Below, one piece after another: positions 52,322 through 60,891 of a DNA stretch of 64,000 bases (its first letter is position 1; every line of letters starts with the position of its first letter). This DNA comes from SZUA-35 sp964351995 (GTDB lineage Bacteria; Actinomycetota; Acidimicrobiia; Acidimicrobiales; SZUA-35): NCBI GenBank assembly GCA_964351995.1, contig CAYGQE010000015.1, forward strand, positions 1 to 64,000. The letters are read 5' to 3'. Under the pieces are notes generated by a model. The model saw nothing but the letters and a program-made list of their open reading frames with translations, was not told where the DNA came from and did no database searches. Position numbers and translations under genes: made by a program.

Positions 52322-53455
52322 ATGACGACGGCATTCAGCACTGTGGAAGAGATTGGCGCCGACCTCGAACGGCTCGAGGCGAGCATCGACGGCTACCAGC
52401 GCCCGGCGGCGTACGCACTCGGCGTAGCGACGATTGCTGAGAACGGCGACGTCCTCGACGTGTCCTACCCGCAGGTGAATGTCGGCCAGCACAACTACAC
52501 AGCGGTCGCTCTGGCGCAGGCCATCGGTCACGTTGGTGGCACGGCCACCTACCAGGTGTCTGCAGAGCAACTCGCCGCTGCCAGCAATACCATCGAGCCT
52601 GCGCTCGGGGTCGACATTCCACACCCGAACGCTGCGGCGTGGAGCGCATGCGCGGCGCTGGCAGCCACATCGGCCCTTGGCGGCCGGCGTCAGCTGGTCG
52701 CCAGCTACCTCGGCTCGCTCGACGACGCCCCGATCGACGCCATCGACGGCTATCTCCGTTTGCACATGTTGTCGACCAGGGCCGTGCAGCCTCACGGCGT
52801 CAACATGGACGGCATCTTCGGCAAGCTCACGAACGTCGTCTGGACCAGCCATGGCCCATTCCCCGTTCCCGGCTTCGAGCTCGCTCAGATGAAGGCTCGA
52901 GCCGAGGGTCATCACCTCGTGGTGCACGGCGTCGACAAGTTCCCTCGCATGGTCGACTACGTGGTCCCGTCGGGGGTTCGTATTGCCGATGCCAGCCGCG
53001 TGCGCATGGGCGCCCACCTCGCTGAGGGCACCACGGTCATGCACGAAGGCTTCTGCAACTTCAACGCCGGCACGCTCGGCGCTTCGATGGTCGAGGGACG
53101 CATCTCGGCTGGCGTGGTCGTCGGCGACGGTTCTGACATCGGCGGCGGCGCATCGACCCAAGGCACGTTGTCGGGCGGCGGAGAAGAGATCATCAGTATC
53201 GGCAAGAACTGCTTGCTCGGAGCCAACTCAGGTACTGGCATCTCGCTCGGCGATGATTGCATCGTCGAAGCTGGGCTCTACGTCACGGCCGGCACGCTCG
53301 TGTCGATGCCGGACAACTCGATCCGCAAGGCCCGAGAGATCTCGGGCGCCAGCGGGTTGCTGTTCCGTCGCAACTCGCTCACCGGTGAGGTCGAGGCCGT
53401 GGCCCGCTCCGGTGCAAAGTGGCAAGGCCTCAACGAAGACCTCCACACAAACTGA
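52322..53455 (+). CDS. dapD: Tetrahydrodipicolinate N-succinyltransferase, actinobacterial type
   Basis: A 377-residue left-handed beta-helix acyltransferase of the lysine/diaminopimelate pathway, transferring succinyl from succinyl-CoA. The long actinobacterial N-terminal domain (about 1-190) is followed by hexapeptide repeats from about 230 (VRMGAHLAEGTTVMHEGFCN, then GASMVEGRISAGVVVGDGSD). TAGTTT (52309-52314) lies 7 nt before ATG 52322, which is preferred to a start 30 nt upstream. It is not a proteasome gene and its presence between pup and prcB is unusual. A long hairpin follows the stop. Confidence 0.93.
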   Translation: MTTAFSTVEEIGADLERLEASIDGYQRPAAYALGVATIAENGDVLDVSYPQVNVGQHNYTAVALAQAIGHVGGTATYQVSAEQLAAASNTIEPALGVDIPHPNAAAWSACAALAATSALGGRRQLVASYLGSLDDAPIDAIDGYLRLHMLSTRAVQPHGVNMDGIFGKLTNVVWTSHGPFPVPGFELAQMKARAEGHHLVVHGVDKFPRMVDYVVPSGVRIADASRVRMGAHLAEGTTVMHEGFCNFNAGTLGASMVEGRISAGVVVGDGSDIGGGASTQGTLSGGGEEIISIGKNCLLGANSGTGISLGDDCIVEAGLYVTAGTLVSMPDNSIRKAREISGASGLLFRRNSLTGEVEAVARSGAKWQGLNEDLHTN

Positions 53456-53463
53456 TCACCAAA

Positions 53464-53519
53464 CCCGAACTGTCCCGCCTGATGCCCGCAGAATCGAACC
53501 TTTGGCGGGACAATTCGGG
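53464..53519. terminator. 16-bp inverted repeat between dapD and prcB
   Basis: CCCGAACTGTCCCGCC (53464-53479) pairs with GGCGGGACAATTCGGG (53504-53519) with a single C-A mismatch, around a 24-nt loop. It starts 9 nt after the dapD stop and is probably its terminator, keeping dapD and prcBA transcripts apart. No T-run follows. Confidence 0.6.
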
Positions 53520-53569
53520 GTGCGGGATCGGGTGGATGCTGTGAGGCGTGGTCGGTGGAGCAGCGCGGC

Positions 53570-53575
53570 TATGTT
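53570..53575 (+). promoter_or_regulatory. -10 box of prcB that fixes its start
   Basis: TATGTT lies 8 nt before GTG 53584. The longer open frame begins at 53548, upstream of this box, so the GTG is the better start for the beta subunit propeptide. Confidence 0.6.
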
Positions 53576-53583
53576 TGACCGCT

Positions 53584-54396
53584 GTGACCCTGCCGCTGTT
53601 CTCCACATCTGACGATCCCGGGCCGAACTTCCCTGAGCTGCTGAAGCGCACCGGGATCGATCCCTCCTATCGCATCAACGAGGCCATGACCGCCGAGCAA
53701 CACCTCGACATCACCCACGGCACCACGGTGGTGGCGGCTCGCAGCAGCGAAGGTGTGGTGATTGCTGGTGACCGGCGGGCGACGTCTGGCAACTTGATCA
53801 GTTACCGCACCATGAAGAAGGTGTTCGCCGCCGATCGTTGGTCCGGCGTGGCAATTGCCGGTGCAGCCGGCCCGGCAATCGAAATGGTGAAGATGTTCCA
53901 GTTGCAACTCGAGCACTACGAGAAGGTCGAGGGCCACTCGCTCTCCCTGGAAGGCAAGGCCAACCAACTCTCGATGATGGTGCGTCAGCACCTCCCAGCG
54001 GCGATGCAAGGCATGGTCGTGGTGCCGATCTTTGCTGGCTACGACCGCCGTCGGGACAAGGGGCGCTTGTTCGCCTACGACGTCACTGGCGGTCGCTACG
54101 AAGAGGAGGACTACGTCGCTTCCGGCTCGGGCAGCCTGCACGCTCGAACAGTGATCAAGCTGGGACGGGGCGGCAACCTCAGCCAGGATGACACGGTCAA
54201 TCTGATGATCCGGGCGCTGTTCACCGCGGCCGACGATGACTCCGCCACTGGTGGCCCCGACTCGATGCGTGGGATCTACCCGATCGTGGCAACGATCGGC
54301 GAAGACGGTTTCCAGGCACTTGAAGAGGCAGACATCGCTGAACGGTTCGCTTCGATCATCGAGGAATACACCCGCCCCGGGGAGGCAATCCAATGA
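53584..54396 (+). CDS. prcB: 20S proteasome beta subunit
   Basis: A 270-residue precursor of the catalytic subunit. The propeptide (1-46) is removed at Gly46-Thr47 in THGTTVVAARS, leaving Thr47 as the N-terminal nucleophile. GVVIAGDRRAT holds the catalytic Asp, and MKKVF the lysine. GSGSLHARTVIK and the later SG-containing loops complete the active site. Its stop overlaps the prcA ATG by 4 nt, giving balanced synthesis. Confidence 0.97.
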   Translation: MTLPLFSTSDDPGPNFPELLKRTGIDPSYRINEAMTAEQHLDITHGTTVVAARSSEGVVIAGDRRATSGNLISYRTMKKVFAADRWSGVAIAGAAGPAIEMVKMFQLQLEHYEKVEGHSLSLEGKANQLSMMVRQHLPAAMQGMVVVPIFAGYDRRRDKGRLFAYDVTGGRYEEEDYVASGSGSLHARTVIKLGRGGNLSQDDTVNLMIRALFTAADDDSATGGPDSMRGIYPIVATIGEDGFQALEEADIAERFASIIEEYTRPGEAIQ

Positions 54397-55070
54397 ACAT
54401 GCCGTTCTATGTCGCCCCCGAACAGGTCATGAAAGACCGGGCTGACTACGCACAGAAAGGCATCGCCCGGGGCCGCAGCTTGGTCGCCATCGAGTTTGCA
54501 ACCGGCATCGTTCTCGTCGCCGAGAACCCCTCACGCAACCTTCGAAAAGTGTCGGAGATCTACGATCGGATCGCGTTCGCCGGCGTCGGCAAGTACAACG
54601 AATACGACCAGCTCCGCATCGCCGGCATCCGTCATGCCGACATGAAGGGTTACACCTACAGCCGCGACGATGTCGACAGCCAGGCACTTGCCAATCAGTA
54701 CGCACAGATGCTCGGCCAGATCTTCACTCACGAAATGAAGCCCCTTGAAGTCGAGATTCTTGTTGCGTCGGTGGGTTTCGTTGCCGACGGCAACCGTCTG
54801 TTCCACATCCGATACGACGGTTCAGTGACCGACGAAGATGGCTTTGCAGCGCTCGGCGGTGAGGCGGATGCCATCCGAGAACGTTTGGGCGAAGGTCACG
54901 CCAACGACATGGAACTCGGAGCTGCGCTGCAGCTCGCCTCATCGGCGCTCGCCGGGCCCGATCGCACGATCGAGGACGACCAACTCGAGGTTGCTGTGCT
55001 CGACCGTCTCGATGAGGGTCGGTGTTTCCGCCGGCTCGAGAACGGCGAGATCACCGCACTGCTTTCCTAG
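54393..55070 (+). CDS. prcA: 20S proteasome alpha subunit
   Basis: A 225-residue subunit forming the outer gating rings. The N-terminal MPFYVAPEQVMKDRADYAQKG helix (two parts: MPFYVAPEQVMKD and RADYAQKG) is the gate and H0 region, and GRSLVAIEFATGIVLVAEN the first beta strands. It lacks an N-terminal threonine, as expected. It is coupled to prcB by ATGA. Confidence 0.96.
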   Translation: MNMPFYVAPEQVMKDRADYAQKGIARGRSLVAIEFATGIVLVAENPSRNLRKVSEIYDRIAFAGVGKYNEYDQLRIAGIRHADMKGYTYSRDDVDSQALANQYAQMLGQIFTHEMKPLEVEILVASVGFVADGNRLFHIRYDGSVTDEDGFAALGGEADAIRERLGEGHANDMELGAALQLASSALAGPDRTIEDDQLEVAVLDRLDEGRCFRRLENGEITALLS

Positions 55071-55088
55071 GGCAAGTGACTGCTTCGG

Positions 55089-55549
55089 TCAGCCGGGGCT
55101 GCCGGGAGAGTGACCTGTGTAGAACGCGATGGTGATTGGCGTGGCCGGGTCGGCCCCACTTCCACCGTCGATGATTTTCGTTCGCCGAGTGGCCGGTCGA
55201 GTTTGACTGTGGCTCGCATGGCAGTGCCTCGTCGGTTGCACGGAACGGATGCGCTGTGTTGAGGGAACGTCGCCGTGATCGTCACAGTGTCGTCGGTCTC
55301 GACTGACTCGATCACGAGCCCGCCTAGCCGTGACCACGACGGACACCCGGGGTGCGCGGCGCGGATCGGTATTGCCTGGCTCGATTCGCCGACCGCGTCG
55401 TTGACCGCCCAGACGGCGTCGACGCGATCGACCGAGATCGCCTCAACGGTCGCTGCGGCGCCCGCAACTGACACAGCGGTCAAGGCAACTGAGGCACTGA
55501 CCTGCCTCAGACGCGTTGTACCGATGACGTTGGTGACCAGTCTGTGCAC
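55089..55549 (-). pseudogene. Frameshifted small secreted protein between prcA and pafA
   Basis: On the reverse strand a signal-peptide-like start (VSASVALTAVSVAGAAATVEA) leads through a Val/Thr-rich region to MRATVKLDRPLGERK. At AAAA (55175-55178) the frame breaks. The continuing frame runs to a stop outside the expected composition, whereas a -1 shift gives IIDGGSGADPATPITIAFY and a stop at 55089. L-x-x-PLG-x-R-x-x-x-DG is a recurrent ending in actinobacterial secreted proteins (from memory), so the two parts probably belong to one gene. It could be decayed, programmed or a sequencing slip at the A4 run. The 559-bp gap prcA-pafA otherwise holds only the pafA promoter. Confidence 0.5.
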
Positions 55550-55629
55550 ATCGAGAACATCGGCGTACTCGGGAGCTTCCTGTAGCGGCGGATGTTCGGC
55601 CTGAGGCTGGCTCGGCTAGGTTTGCCCCG

Positions 55630-56994
55630 ATGACTCACAAGCGTCGAATCTACGGAATCGAGACCGAGTATGGCGTCACGTGCACCTTGCGGGGCCAGCG
55701 TCGCCTGAGCCCCGACGAGGTAGCCCGCTACCTGTTCCGACGAGTTGTTTCGTGGGGCCGAAGCTCGAATGTGTTTCTGGTCAACGGGGCACGCCTGTAT
55801 CTCGATGTTGGTTCTCATCCCGAGTACGCAACCGCAGAGTGCGATTCGATCGGCGACGTCGTCATCCACGACAAAGCTGGCGAGCGGGTACTCGAACAGC
55901 TGCTCGACTCGGCCGAGGAGCGCCTTCGCGACGAAGGCATCCAGGGAACGATCCACCTTTTCAAGAACAACACCGACTCCGCGGGCAACTCCTACGGTTG
56001 CCACGAGAACTACCTCACGACTCGAAACGACGACCTCGGCCACTACAACGAGATCCTCATCCCGTTTTTGGTGAGTCGGCAGATCTACGCAGGCGCTGGC
56101 AAGGTGTTGCAGACCGCCAGAGGCTCGACCTTTGCGGTGTCACAGCGCGCAGAACACATTTGGGAAGGTGTCAGCTCAGCCACGACGCGGAGTCGTCCAA
56201 TCATCAACACCAGAGATGAGCCACACGCAGACGCCGAGCATTTTCGGCGCTTGCACGTGATCGTCGGCGACTCGAATATGAGTGAGTACACGACCTATCT
56301 CAAGGTCGGTGCGATGGCGATCATCCTCCGTATGGTCGAGGACCCTTCCTGTGTCTTGCGTGACATGACGCTCGAGAACCCCATCCGCTCGATCCGCGAA
56401 ATCAGCCACGATCTCACGTTCAAGCGTCGGGTCCGTCTGGCCAACGGTCGAGAGGCCAGCGCCTTTGAGATCCAGTCTGAGTACCTGAGCCGAGCGCTCC
56501 GGTACGCCGAGCAGAAGGGGCTGCCCGACGACGAGATGAAGGCGCTCGGAATGTGGGAGCACGTGATGACCCACCTCGAGACCGACCCGTTCAAGCTCGA
56601 TCGTGAGCTGGACTGGGTCATTAAGCACAACCTCATCGAGGCGTATCGAGCGAAGCATGGGCTGGAGCTCAGCGACGCCAGGGTCCAGTTGGTGGATCTT
56701 CAATACCACGATGTCCGCCGAAGCCAAGGGCTTTTCTACAAGCTGCAGGATCGCGACATGGTCGAGCGCACGCTCACCGATGACCAGATGATCGATGCCA
56801 TCGACACGCCGCCGCAAACCACCCGAGCCAAGCTGCGCGGTGACTTCATCCGGCGGGCCAAGGAACGCAAGCGTGATTACACCGTTGACTGGGTGCATCT
56901 GAAACTCAACGACCAGGCGCAGCGGACCGTGCTCTGCAAGGACCCGTTCAAGAGTGAAGATGAGCGAGTAGAAAAGCTGATCGAGAGCCTCTGA
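55630..56994 (+). CDS. pafA: Pup-protein ligase PafA
   Basis: A 454-residue ligase that phosphorylates the C-terminal Glu of Pup and joins it to substrate lysines. YGIETEYGVTC is the ATP-binding start and ARLYLDVGSHPEYATAECD holds the catalytic aspartate (near residue 64). NTRDEPHADAEHFRRLHVIV matches the equivalent block in Dop. TAGGTT (55617-55622) lies 7 nt before the ATG. It precedes pafB and pafC as in Rv2097c-Rv2095c. Confidence 0.97.
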   Translation: MTHKRRIYGIETEYGVTCTLRGQRRLSPDEVARYLFRRVVSWGRSSNVFLVNGARLYLDVGSHPEYATAECDSIGDVVIHDKAGERVLEQLLDSAEERLRDEGIQGTIHLFKNNTDSAGNSYGCHENYLTTRNDDLGHYNEILIPFLVSRQIYAGAGKVLQTARGSTFAVSQRAEHIWEGVSSATTRSRPIINTRDEPHADAEHFRRLHVIVGDSNMSEYTTYLKVGAMAIILRMVEDPSCVLRDMTLENPIRSIREISHDLTFKRRVRLANGREASAFEIQSEYLSRALRYAEQKGLPDDEMKALGMWEHVMTHLETDPFKLDRELDWVIKHNLIEAYRAKHGLELSDARVQLVDLQYHDVRRSQGLFYKLQDRDMVERTLTDDQMIDAIDTPPQTTRAKLRGDFIRRAKERKRDYTVDWVHLKLNDQAQRTVLCKDPFKSEDERVEKLIESL

Positions 56995-57050
56995 AAGGTC
57001 CCCGCTCGCCGCCGCCAAAGCGGCTCGTGGCCCGCTAGACATGAGCGCTG

Positions 57051-57992
57051 ATGTCCAAGCTCGAGCGTTTGCTGAATTTGACGGCGGTCCTTCTGGATAC
57101 TGATCGGCCGTTGTCCGCTGACGCTATCCGTACTCGCGTCGAGGGATATCCGGAGGCCTTGGCCAGCTTCCGTCGTTCTTTTGAACGAGACAAAGAAGAT
57201 CTGCGTTCGTTGGGCATTCCGCTGACCATCGAGCGCGTGCCTGGCATCGAACCCGCTGTCGACGGCTACCGCATCTCTCCAGACGACTACTACCTCCCCG
57301 ACCCAGGACTCGATGCTGACGAGCTCGCTGCGCTCCACCTTGCATCGATGGCAGTCCGAGTTGAAGGGCTGGGCGAGCGTGAGGCGCTCTGGAAGCTCGG
57401 CGGTTTGGTCGATGCTGACGCCGGAGCGGTCGCAAACGCCGTTGTGTCCATGCCGACCAACCCTGCGCTCGTCCCGTTGTTCGAAGCAATCACCGGGAAG
57501 CAACCGGTCGGTTTCGGGTACAACGGCGAAGCGCGAACGGTGGATCCGTGGCGGCTCGAGTTCCAACGAGGTCGCTGGTACCTCACTGCGTTCGATAGAG
57601 CTCGCGAGGCCGAACGGAATTTTCGTCTCGATCGCATCGAAGGTGTCGTCGAACCGCGAACGGACCTGGGTGTGGCATCCCAACCCACCGAGTCGACCCC
57701 GAGCCGAGTCCTGCAACCGTGGGAGATCGGCGAGAGCGAGCCGACGATGGTGCGCCTGCTGGTTGATCAAGAACGGGTGCCGTGGGCGCACCAGCACTTT
57801 GGTGCCGATGTCGCTGCTGAGGAACAACCAGACGGTGCGGCGGTCTTCACGGTGCCTGTCGTTATGTGGGATGCCTTCCGATCGCTTGTCTTCGAGTTTC
57901 TCGACCACGCAGAAGTGCTCGACCCTCCCGAGCTCCGAGCCGATGTTGTTCGGCATCTGCAGGCCATCGTGGCGACGGGAGCCGGCTCATGA
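57051..57992 (+). CDS. pafB: WYL-domain regulator PafB
   Basis: A 313-residue transcriptional regulator with an N-terminal winged helix (SKLERLLNLTAVLLDTDRPL) and a central WYL domain (about 145-225; RGRWYLTAFDR). With PafC it activates DNA-damage genes in mycobacteria independently of LexA. The stop overlaps pafC by 4 nt. The 56-bp gap after pafA holds a GCCGC-CAAA-GCGGC hairpin and a TAGACA box. Confidence 0.93.
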   Translation: MSKLERLLNLTAVLLDTDRPLSADAIRTRVEGYPEALASFRRSFERDKEDLRSLGIPLTIERVPGIEPAVDGYRISPDDYYLPDPGLDADELAALHLASMAVRVEGLGEREALWKLGGLVDADAGAVANAVVSMPTNPALVPLFEAITGKQPVGFGYNGEARTVDPWRLEFQRGRWYLTAFDRAREAERNFRLDRIEGVVEPRTDLGVASQPTESTPSRVLQPWEIGESEPTMVRLLVDQERVPWAHQHFGADVAAEEQPDGAAVFTVPVVMWDAFRSLVFEFLDHAEVLDPPELRADVVRHLQAIVATGAGS

Positions 57993-58939
57993 GCACAACC
58001 GCCGGCGAACGCCTTCGCCGTGTCCTGGCCATGGTGCCTTGGATCGTGGCCCGCCCGGGAGTAGCCGTCGGCGAGGTCGCTGAACGTTTCGGGATCTCTG
58101 AATCAGAACTGGTCGCCGATCTCGAGGTCGTCTGGATGGTCGGCTTGCCGCCCTACACCCCCGACGCATTGGTCGAAGTCACGATGGAGGATGGCAAGGT
58201 CTGGATCCAATACGCCGACTTCTTCGCCCGCCCCCTGCGTCTGACACCGGCCCAGGGTCTGGCGATGCTGGCGTCATCTGATGCGCTCCTCTCGATGCCG
58301 GGCACTGACCCAGTTGGTCCCCTCGCTCGGGCATTGGACAAGCTGGCCAGCGCCCTCGATATCGACGTCGACGGCGCGCTCGACATCGATCTCGGTGCCG
58401 CCGGCTCGGCACACCTCGAGCCGCTGCGGCGCGCCGCCGACAACCGTGTATTCGTCGACATCGAGTACTACTCCTATGGTCGCGACGAACTCACGCAACG
58501 CCGAATCAGCCCCGACCGCATCACTGCGAACGGCGGCGCTTGGTACGTGGAAGCGTGGTGTCTGTTGGCCGACGGCGACCGCTTGTTCAGGCTGGATCGG
58601 ATTGCATCTCTCGAGGTCACCACCGTGGCGAGTGGCCGTGAACTCTCCGCTGGTGGTGCCCAGCAACTCTTCACTGCCGACGTCAGCTTGGCGCGTATTC
58701 GCCTGCACCTTCAGCCGCCGGCTCGCTGGGTGATCGATGCGTATCCATGTGAAGACATCATCGGCCACGACGATGGCTCTGTCACCGTGACCCTTGCTGT
58801 GACAGCGGAGCGGTGGGTACAGCGGCTGCTCCTTCGTTTGGGCGTGGACGCCGCCGTGATTGAAGACGCTTCGTTTGCCGGTGCAGCTTCGCTCGGACCG
58901 ACAGCAGCAGCAAGCGTGCTCGCTCGCTACCAGAGTTAG
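57989..58939 (+). CDS. pafC: WYL-domain regulator PafC
   Basis: A 316-residue partner of PafB with a winged helix (about 1-60; RVLAMVPWIVARPGVAVGEV) and WYL domain (about 150-230; GAWYVEAWCLLADGDRLFRLDRI in the two parts GAWYVEAWC and DRLFRLDRI). ATG 57989 overlapping the pafB stop is the true start. The open frame upstream is shadow. PafB-PafC act as a heterodimer responding to single-stranded DNA. Confidence 0.92.
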   Translation: MSTTAGERLRRVLAMVPWIVARPGVAVGEVAERFGISESELVADLEVVWMVGLPPYTPDALVEVTMEDGKVWIQYADFFARPLRLTPAQGLAMLASSDALLSMPGTDPVGPLARALDKLASALDIDVDGALDIDLGAAGSAHLEPLRRAADNRVFVDIEYYSYGRDELTQRRISPDRITANGGAWYVEAWCLLADGDRLFRLDRIASLEVTTVASGRELSAGGAQQLFTADVSLARIRLHLQPPARWVIDAYPCEDIIGHDDGSVTVTLAVTAERWVQRLLLRLGVDAAVIEDASFAGAASLGPTAAASVLARYQS

Positions 58940-58948
58940 GGTCAGCGG

Positions 58949-59938
58949 ATGGTGGAGCAGTCGACGGGAGGTGAGGACGACTGGGCCAAGCAGATGCTGG
59001 CCGAGGCACTACTGGGCCGCTCGACCTTGCCGACAGTTGAGCCTGCGTTGAGCGAAGAGGCTGCGCCGCTCGATGAGGTTTCGCTGCGTGAGGTCGGAGC
59101 CTCCACTCCCGAGGTTCTCTACCAGGTTGTGCTCGATGAGCCGGTGGTCACCGAGCCCGAGATCCAGGCCGATGTCGCTGGAGCGCCGCCGATCAAACGG
59201 CCGCCGATTCGATATCGAGTCGAGCTCGAGGAGCCGCCAGTCGCAGAACACGTCCTTGGCGACCCGAGCGCTGATGCACCCGATGGCGCACCGGCAGCGG
59301 CGGTGGCGAGTCGCCTCTTCGAACGACCCACCTTCGACGCAACCAATGATCCCGGCGTTGAAGAGTTGCTGGCTGCTGAGCCCGTGCTGCCCACGGTGGC
59401 CGACGAGAGCAACGAACGCTCCCGACTGCGAGGTGCGGTCGAGTGGTTGGTGGTGCTGGGGAGTGCGGTGATCGTTGCGCTGTTGCTCCGGGCGTTTCTG
59501 TTCCAGGCGTTCTTCATTCCGTCGGAGTCGATGGAAGTGACGCTGCGCGTCGACGATCGTGTGTTGGTGAACAAACTGAGTTATCAGTTCGGAGGAGTCG
59601 AGCGAGGCGAAGTGGTGGTCTTTCGTCGGCCAGAAGGCCAGCCCGGCGAGTTCCGTGACCTGATCAAGCGTGTCATCGGGTTGCCAGGTGAGAGCATCGA
59701 AGCCAGGGACAACACGATCTTCATCAACGGTCAGCTTCTCATCGAGCCGTATCTCATGCCTGGCGAGGTGATCGGCGACTTCGGCCCGCTCGTCATCCCC
59801 GATGGTGAGTACTTCATGATGGGCGACAATCGTGACAACAGCGGTGACAGCCGCGTGTTTGGGACAGTCGATGGCGAGCGAATCATCGGCCGAGCGTTCT
59901 TCCTGTTCTGGCCACTCGATCGAATAGGGTCGCTCTGA
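58949..59938 (+). CDS. lepB: Signal peptidase I with long N-terminal extension
   Basis: A 329-residue membrane serine protease that removes Sec and Tat signal peptides. The catalytic Ser194 is in IPSESM and Lys240 in DLIKRVIGLPGE. GDNRDNSGDSR is box E. A single membrane helix (about 166-188) precedes the Ser. The first about 160 residues are acidic, Pro/Ala/Val-rich and predicted cytosolic, far longer than usual. TAGGGT (58937-58942) lies 6 nt before the ATG. Its place between pafC and the tat genes links it to export. Confidence 0.94.
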   Translation: MVEQSTGGEDDWAKQMLAEALLGRSTLPTVEPALSEEAAPLDEVSLREVGASTPEVLYQVVLDEPVVTEPEIQADVAGAPPIKRPPIRYRVELEEPPVAEHVLGDPSADAPDGAPAAAVASRLFERPTFDATNDPGVEELLAAEPVLPTVADESNERSRLRGAVEWLVVLGSAVIVALLLRAFLFQAFFIPSESMEVTLRVDDRVLVNKLSYQFGGVERGEVVVFRRPEGQPGEFRDLIKRVIGLPGESIEARDNTIFINGQLLIEPYLMPGEVIGDFGPLVIPDGEYFMMGDNRDNSGDSRVFGTVDGERIIGRAFFLFWPLDRIGSL

Positions 59939-59974
59939 CCGCTTCGCTCTGAACTGGGTAGGAGCGGGCTCAGA

Positions 59975-60415
59975 TCAAGGATTCCGAGACCGGCTGCGGC
60001 GAACTGGTTCGATCTGATCGAGCTCTGGGGCATCGACCGGCCCGAACCACACCACTTGCATCGTCGCCGCTTGAGCACTCCAGAAGGCTGCGGCTTCGTC
60101 GAGAACCTCGATGGCGGCGGTGTCGAAGCTCATGGGTTGTTCGGTTTCGATCACAAGAAGCCGGCGATTCTCGATTCCGGTGTCTCGCAGCCCGTCAGCC
60201 ATCGCATCCCAATTGGCGCTGACGTAGTCGGGGACCCCTGCGATGGCTCCCAAGCGGGCGAGGTATGCCGCCTTGTCGTCAGTGCTGTCGATCTGGCCCC
60301 GACGCACCGTCCAACCAAGACCCTCGGCGAGCGTTGTCAGCTCGTTGCTCGGCATCGATCCACCTCGCCAGACTCCGGCAGCGAGACGCCCCGTCAGCAA
60401 GGCCAGGCCGCTCAT
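59975..60415 (-). CDS. Barstar-family ribonuclease inhibitor
   Basis: A 146-residue protein with the barstar core GVPDYVSANWDAMADGLRD (near 60-78), including the conserved Tyr, Asn-Trp-Asp and Leu-Arg-Asp residues that fill the active site of guanyl ribonucleases. ATG at 60415 overlaps the RNase stop by 4 nt. Met20 (MPSNELTTLAEGLGW) is a possible internal start. The conserved DYVxANWDA block is enough to place it in the family. It is the immunity gene for the upstream RNase (inference). Confidence 0.9.
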   Translation of the reverse strand: MSGLALLTGRLAAGVWRGGSMPSNELTTLAEGLGWTVRRGQIDSTDDKAAYLARLGAIAGVPDYVSANWDAMADGLRDTGIENRRLLVIETEQPMSFDTAAIEVLDEAAAFWSAQAATMQVVWFGPVDAPELDQIEPVRRSRSRNP

Positions 60416-60891
60416 CCGACGATCTCGCGGAACGAGTCGTAGTGGTCATCGGTGTAGTAGCGCTCGCCGTCGGCGCCCGACACGATGCGTCTGGCTCCAC
60501 GATCGGGCGACCCTGGTGTGTCGACGGTGTACTCGCGGTAGTGCTCTTGCGGCCGATCAGGGAGGATGCCCTCCCGATTCTGGAACGTGCCATCGTCTTG
60601 CCGATAGGGGTAAGGGCCGCCGTCCTCGATCAAGAACAGCGTCTCGATGGCCTCGAGCGGCAGTTCGTCGAGGGTGATGCTCGGCAGGTCGGAGAACTGA
60701 GCCGCCGTATCGCTTGTGTCGACCAACGTCGTGGCGGTGGTCTCGGCGACCGTGAGGCTGGTGCCTGCGTCTGCGTTGACGTCCACATCGTCTGCCGTGC
60801 CGCTGAAAACCAGAAACGCCACCATCATGACGATGAGCGCGGCCGCACCTGCGACCAGGTTGGTTCGGGCGGAAGATGTGGTTGTGCTCAT
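60412..60891 (-). CDS. Secreted or anchored guanyl-specific ribonuclease (RNase Sa-like)
   Basis: A 159-residue protein. A hydrophobic helix (about 12-31, VAGAAALIVMMVAFLVFSG) is a signal peptide or anchor, followed by a linker to about 70. The RNase domain (about 74-158) aligns with Streptomyces RNase Sa. Glu120 in YREYTV matches Glu54, Arg131 and Arg135 in RGARR match Arg65 and Arg69, and His150 in DDHYDSF matches His85. FQNRE is also shared. No cysteine is present, so the Sa disulfide is missing. It is coupled by ATGA both to the GDPD gene before it and to barstar after it. Confidence 0.92.
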   Translation of the reverse strand: MSTTTSSARTNLVAGAAALIVMMVAFLVFSGTADDVDVNADAGTSLTVAETTATTLVDTSDTAAQFSDLPSITLDELPLEAIETLFLIEDGGPYPYRQDDGTFQNREGILPDRPQEHYREYTVDTPGSPDRGARRIVSGADGERYYTDDHYDSFREIVG

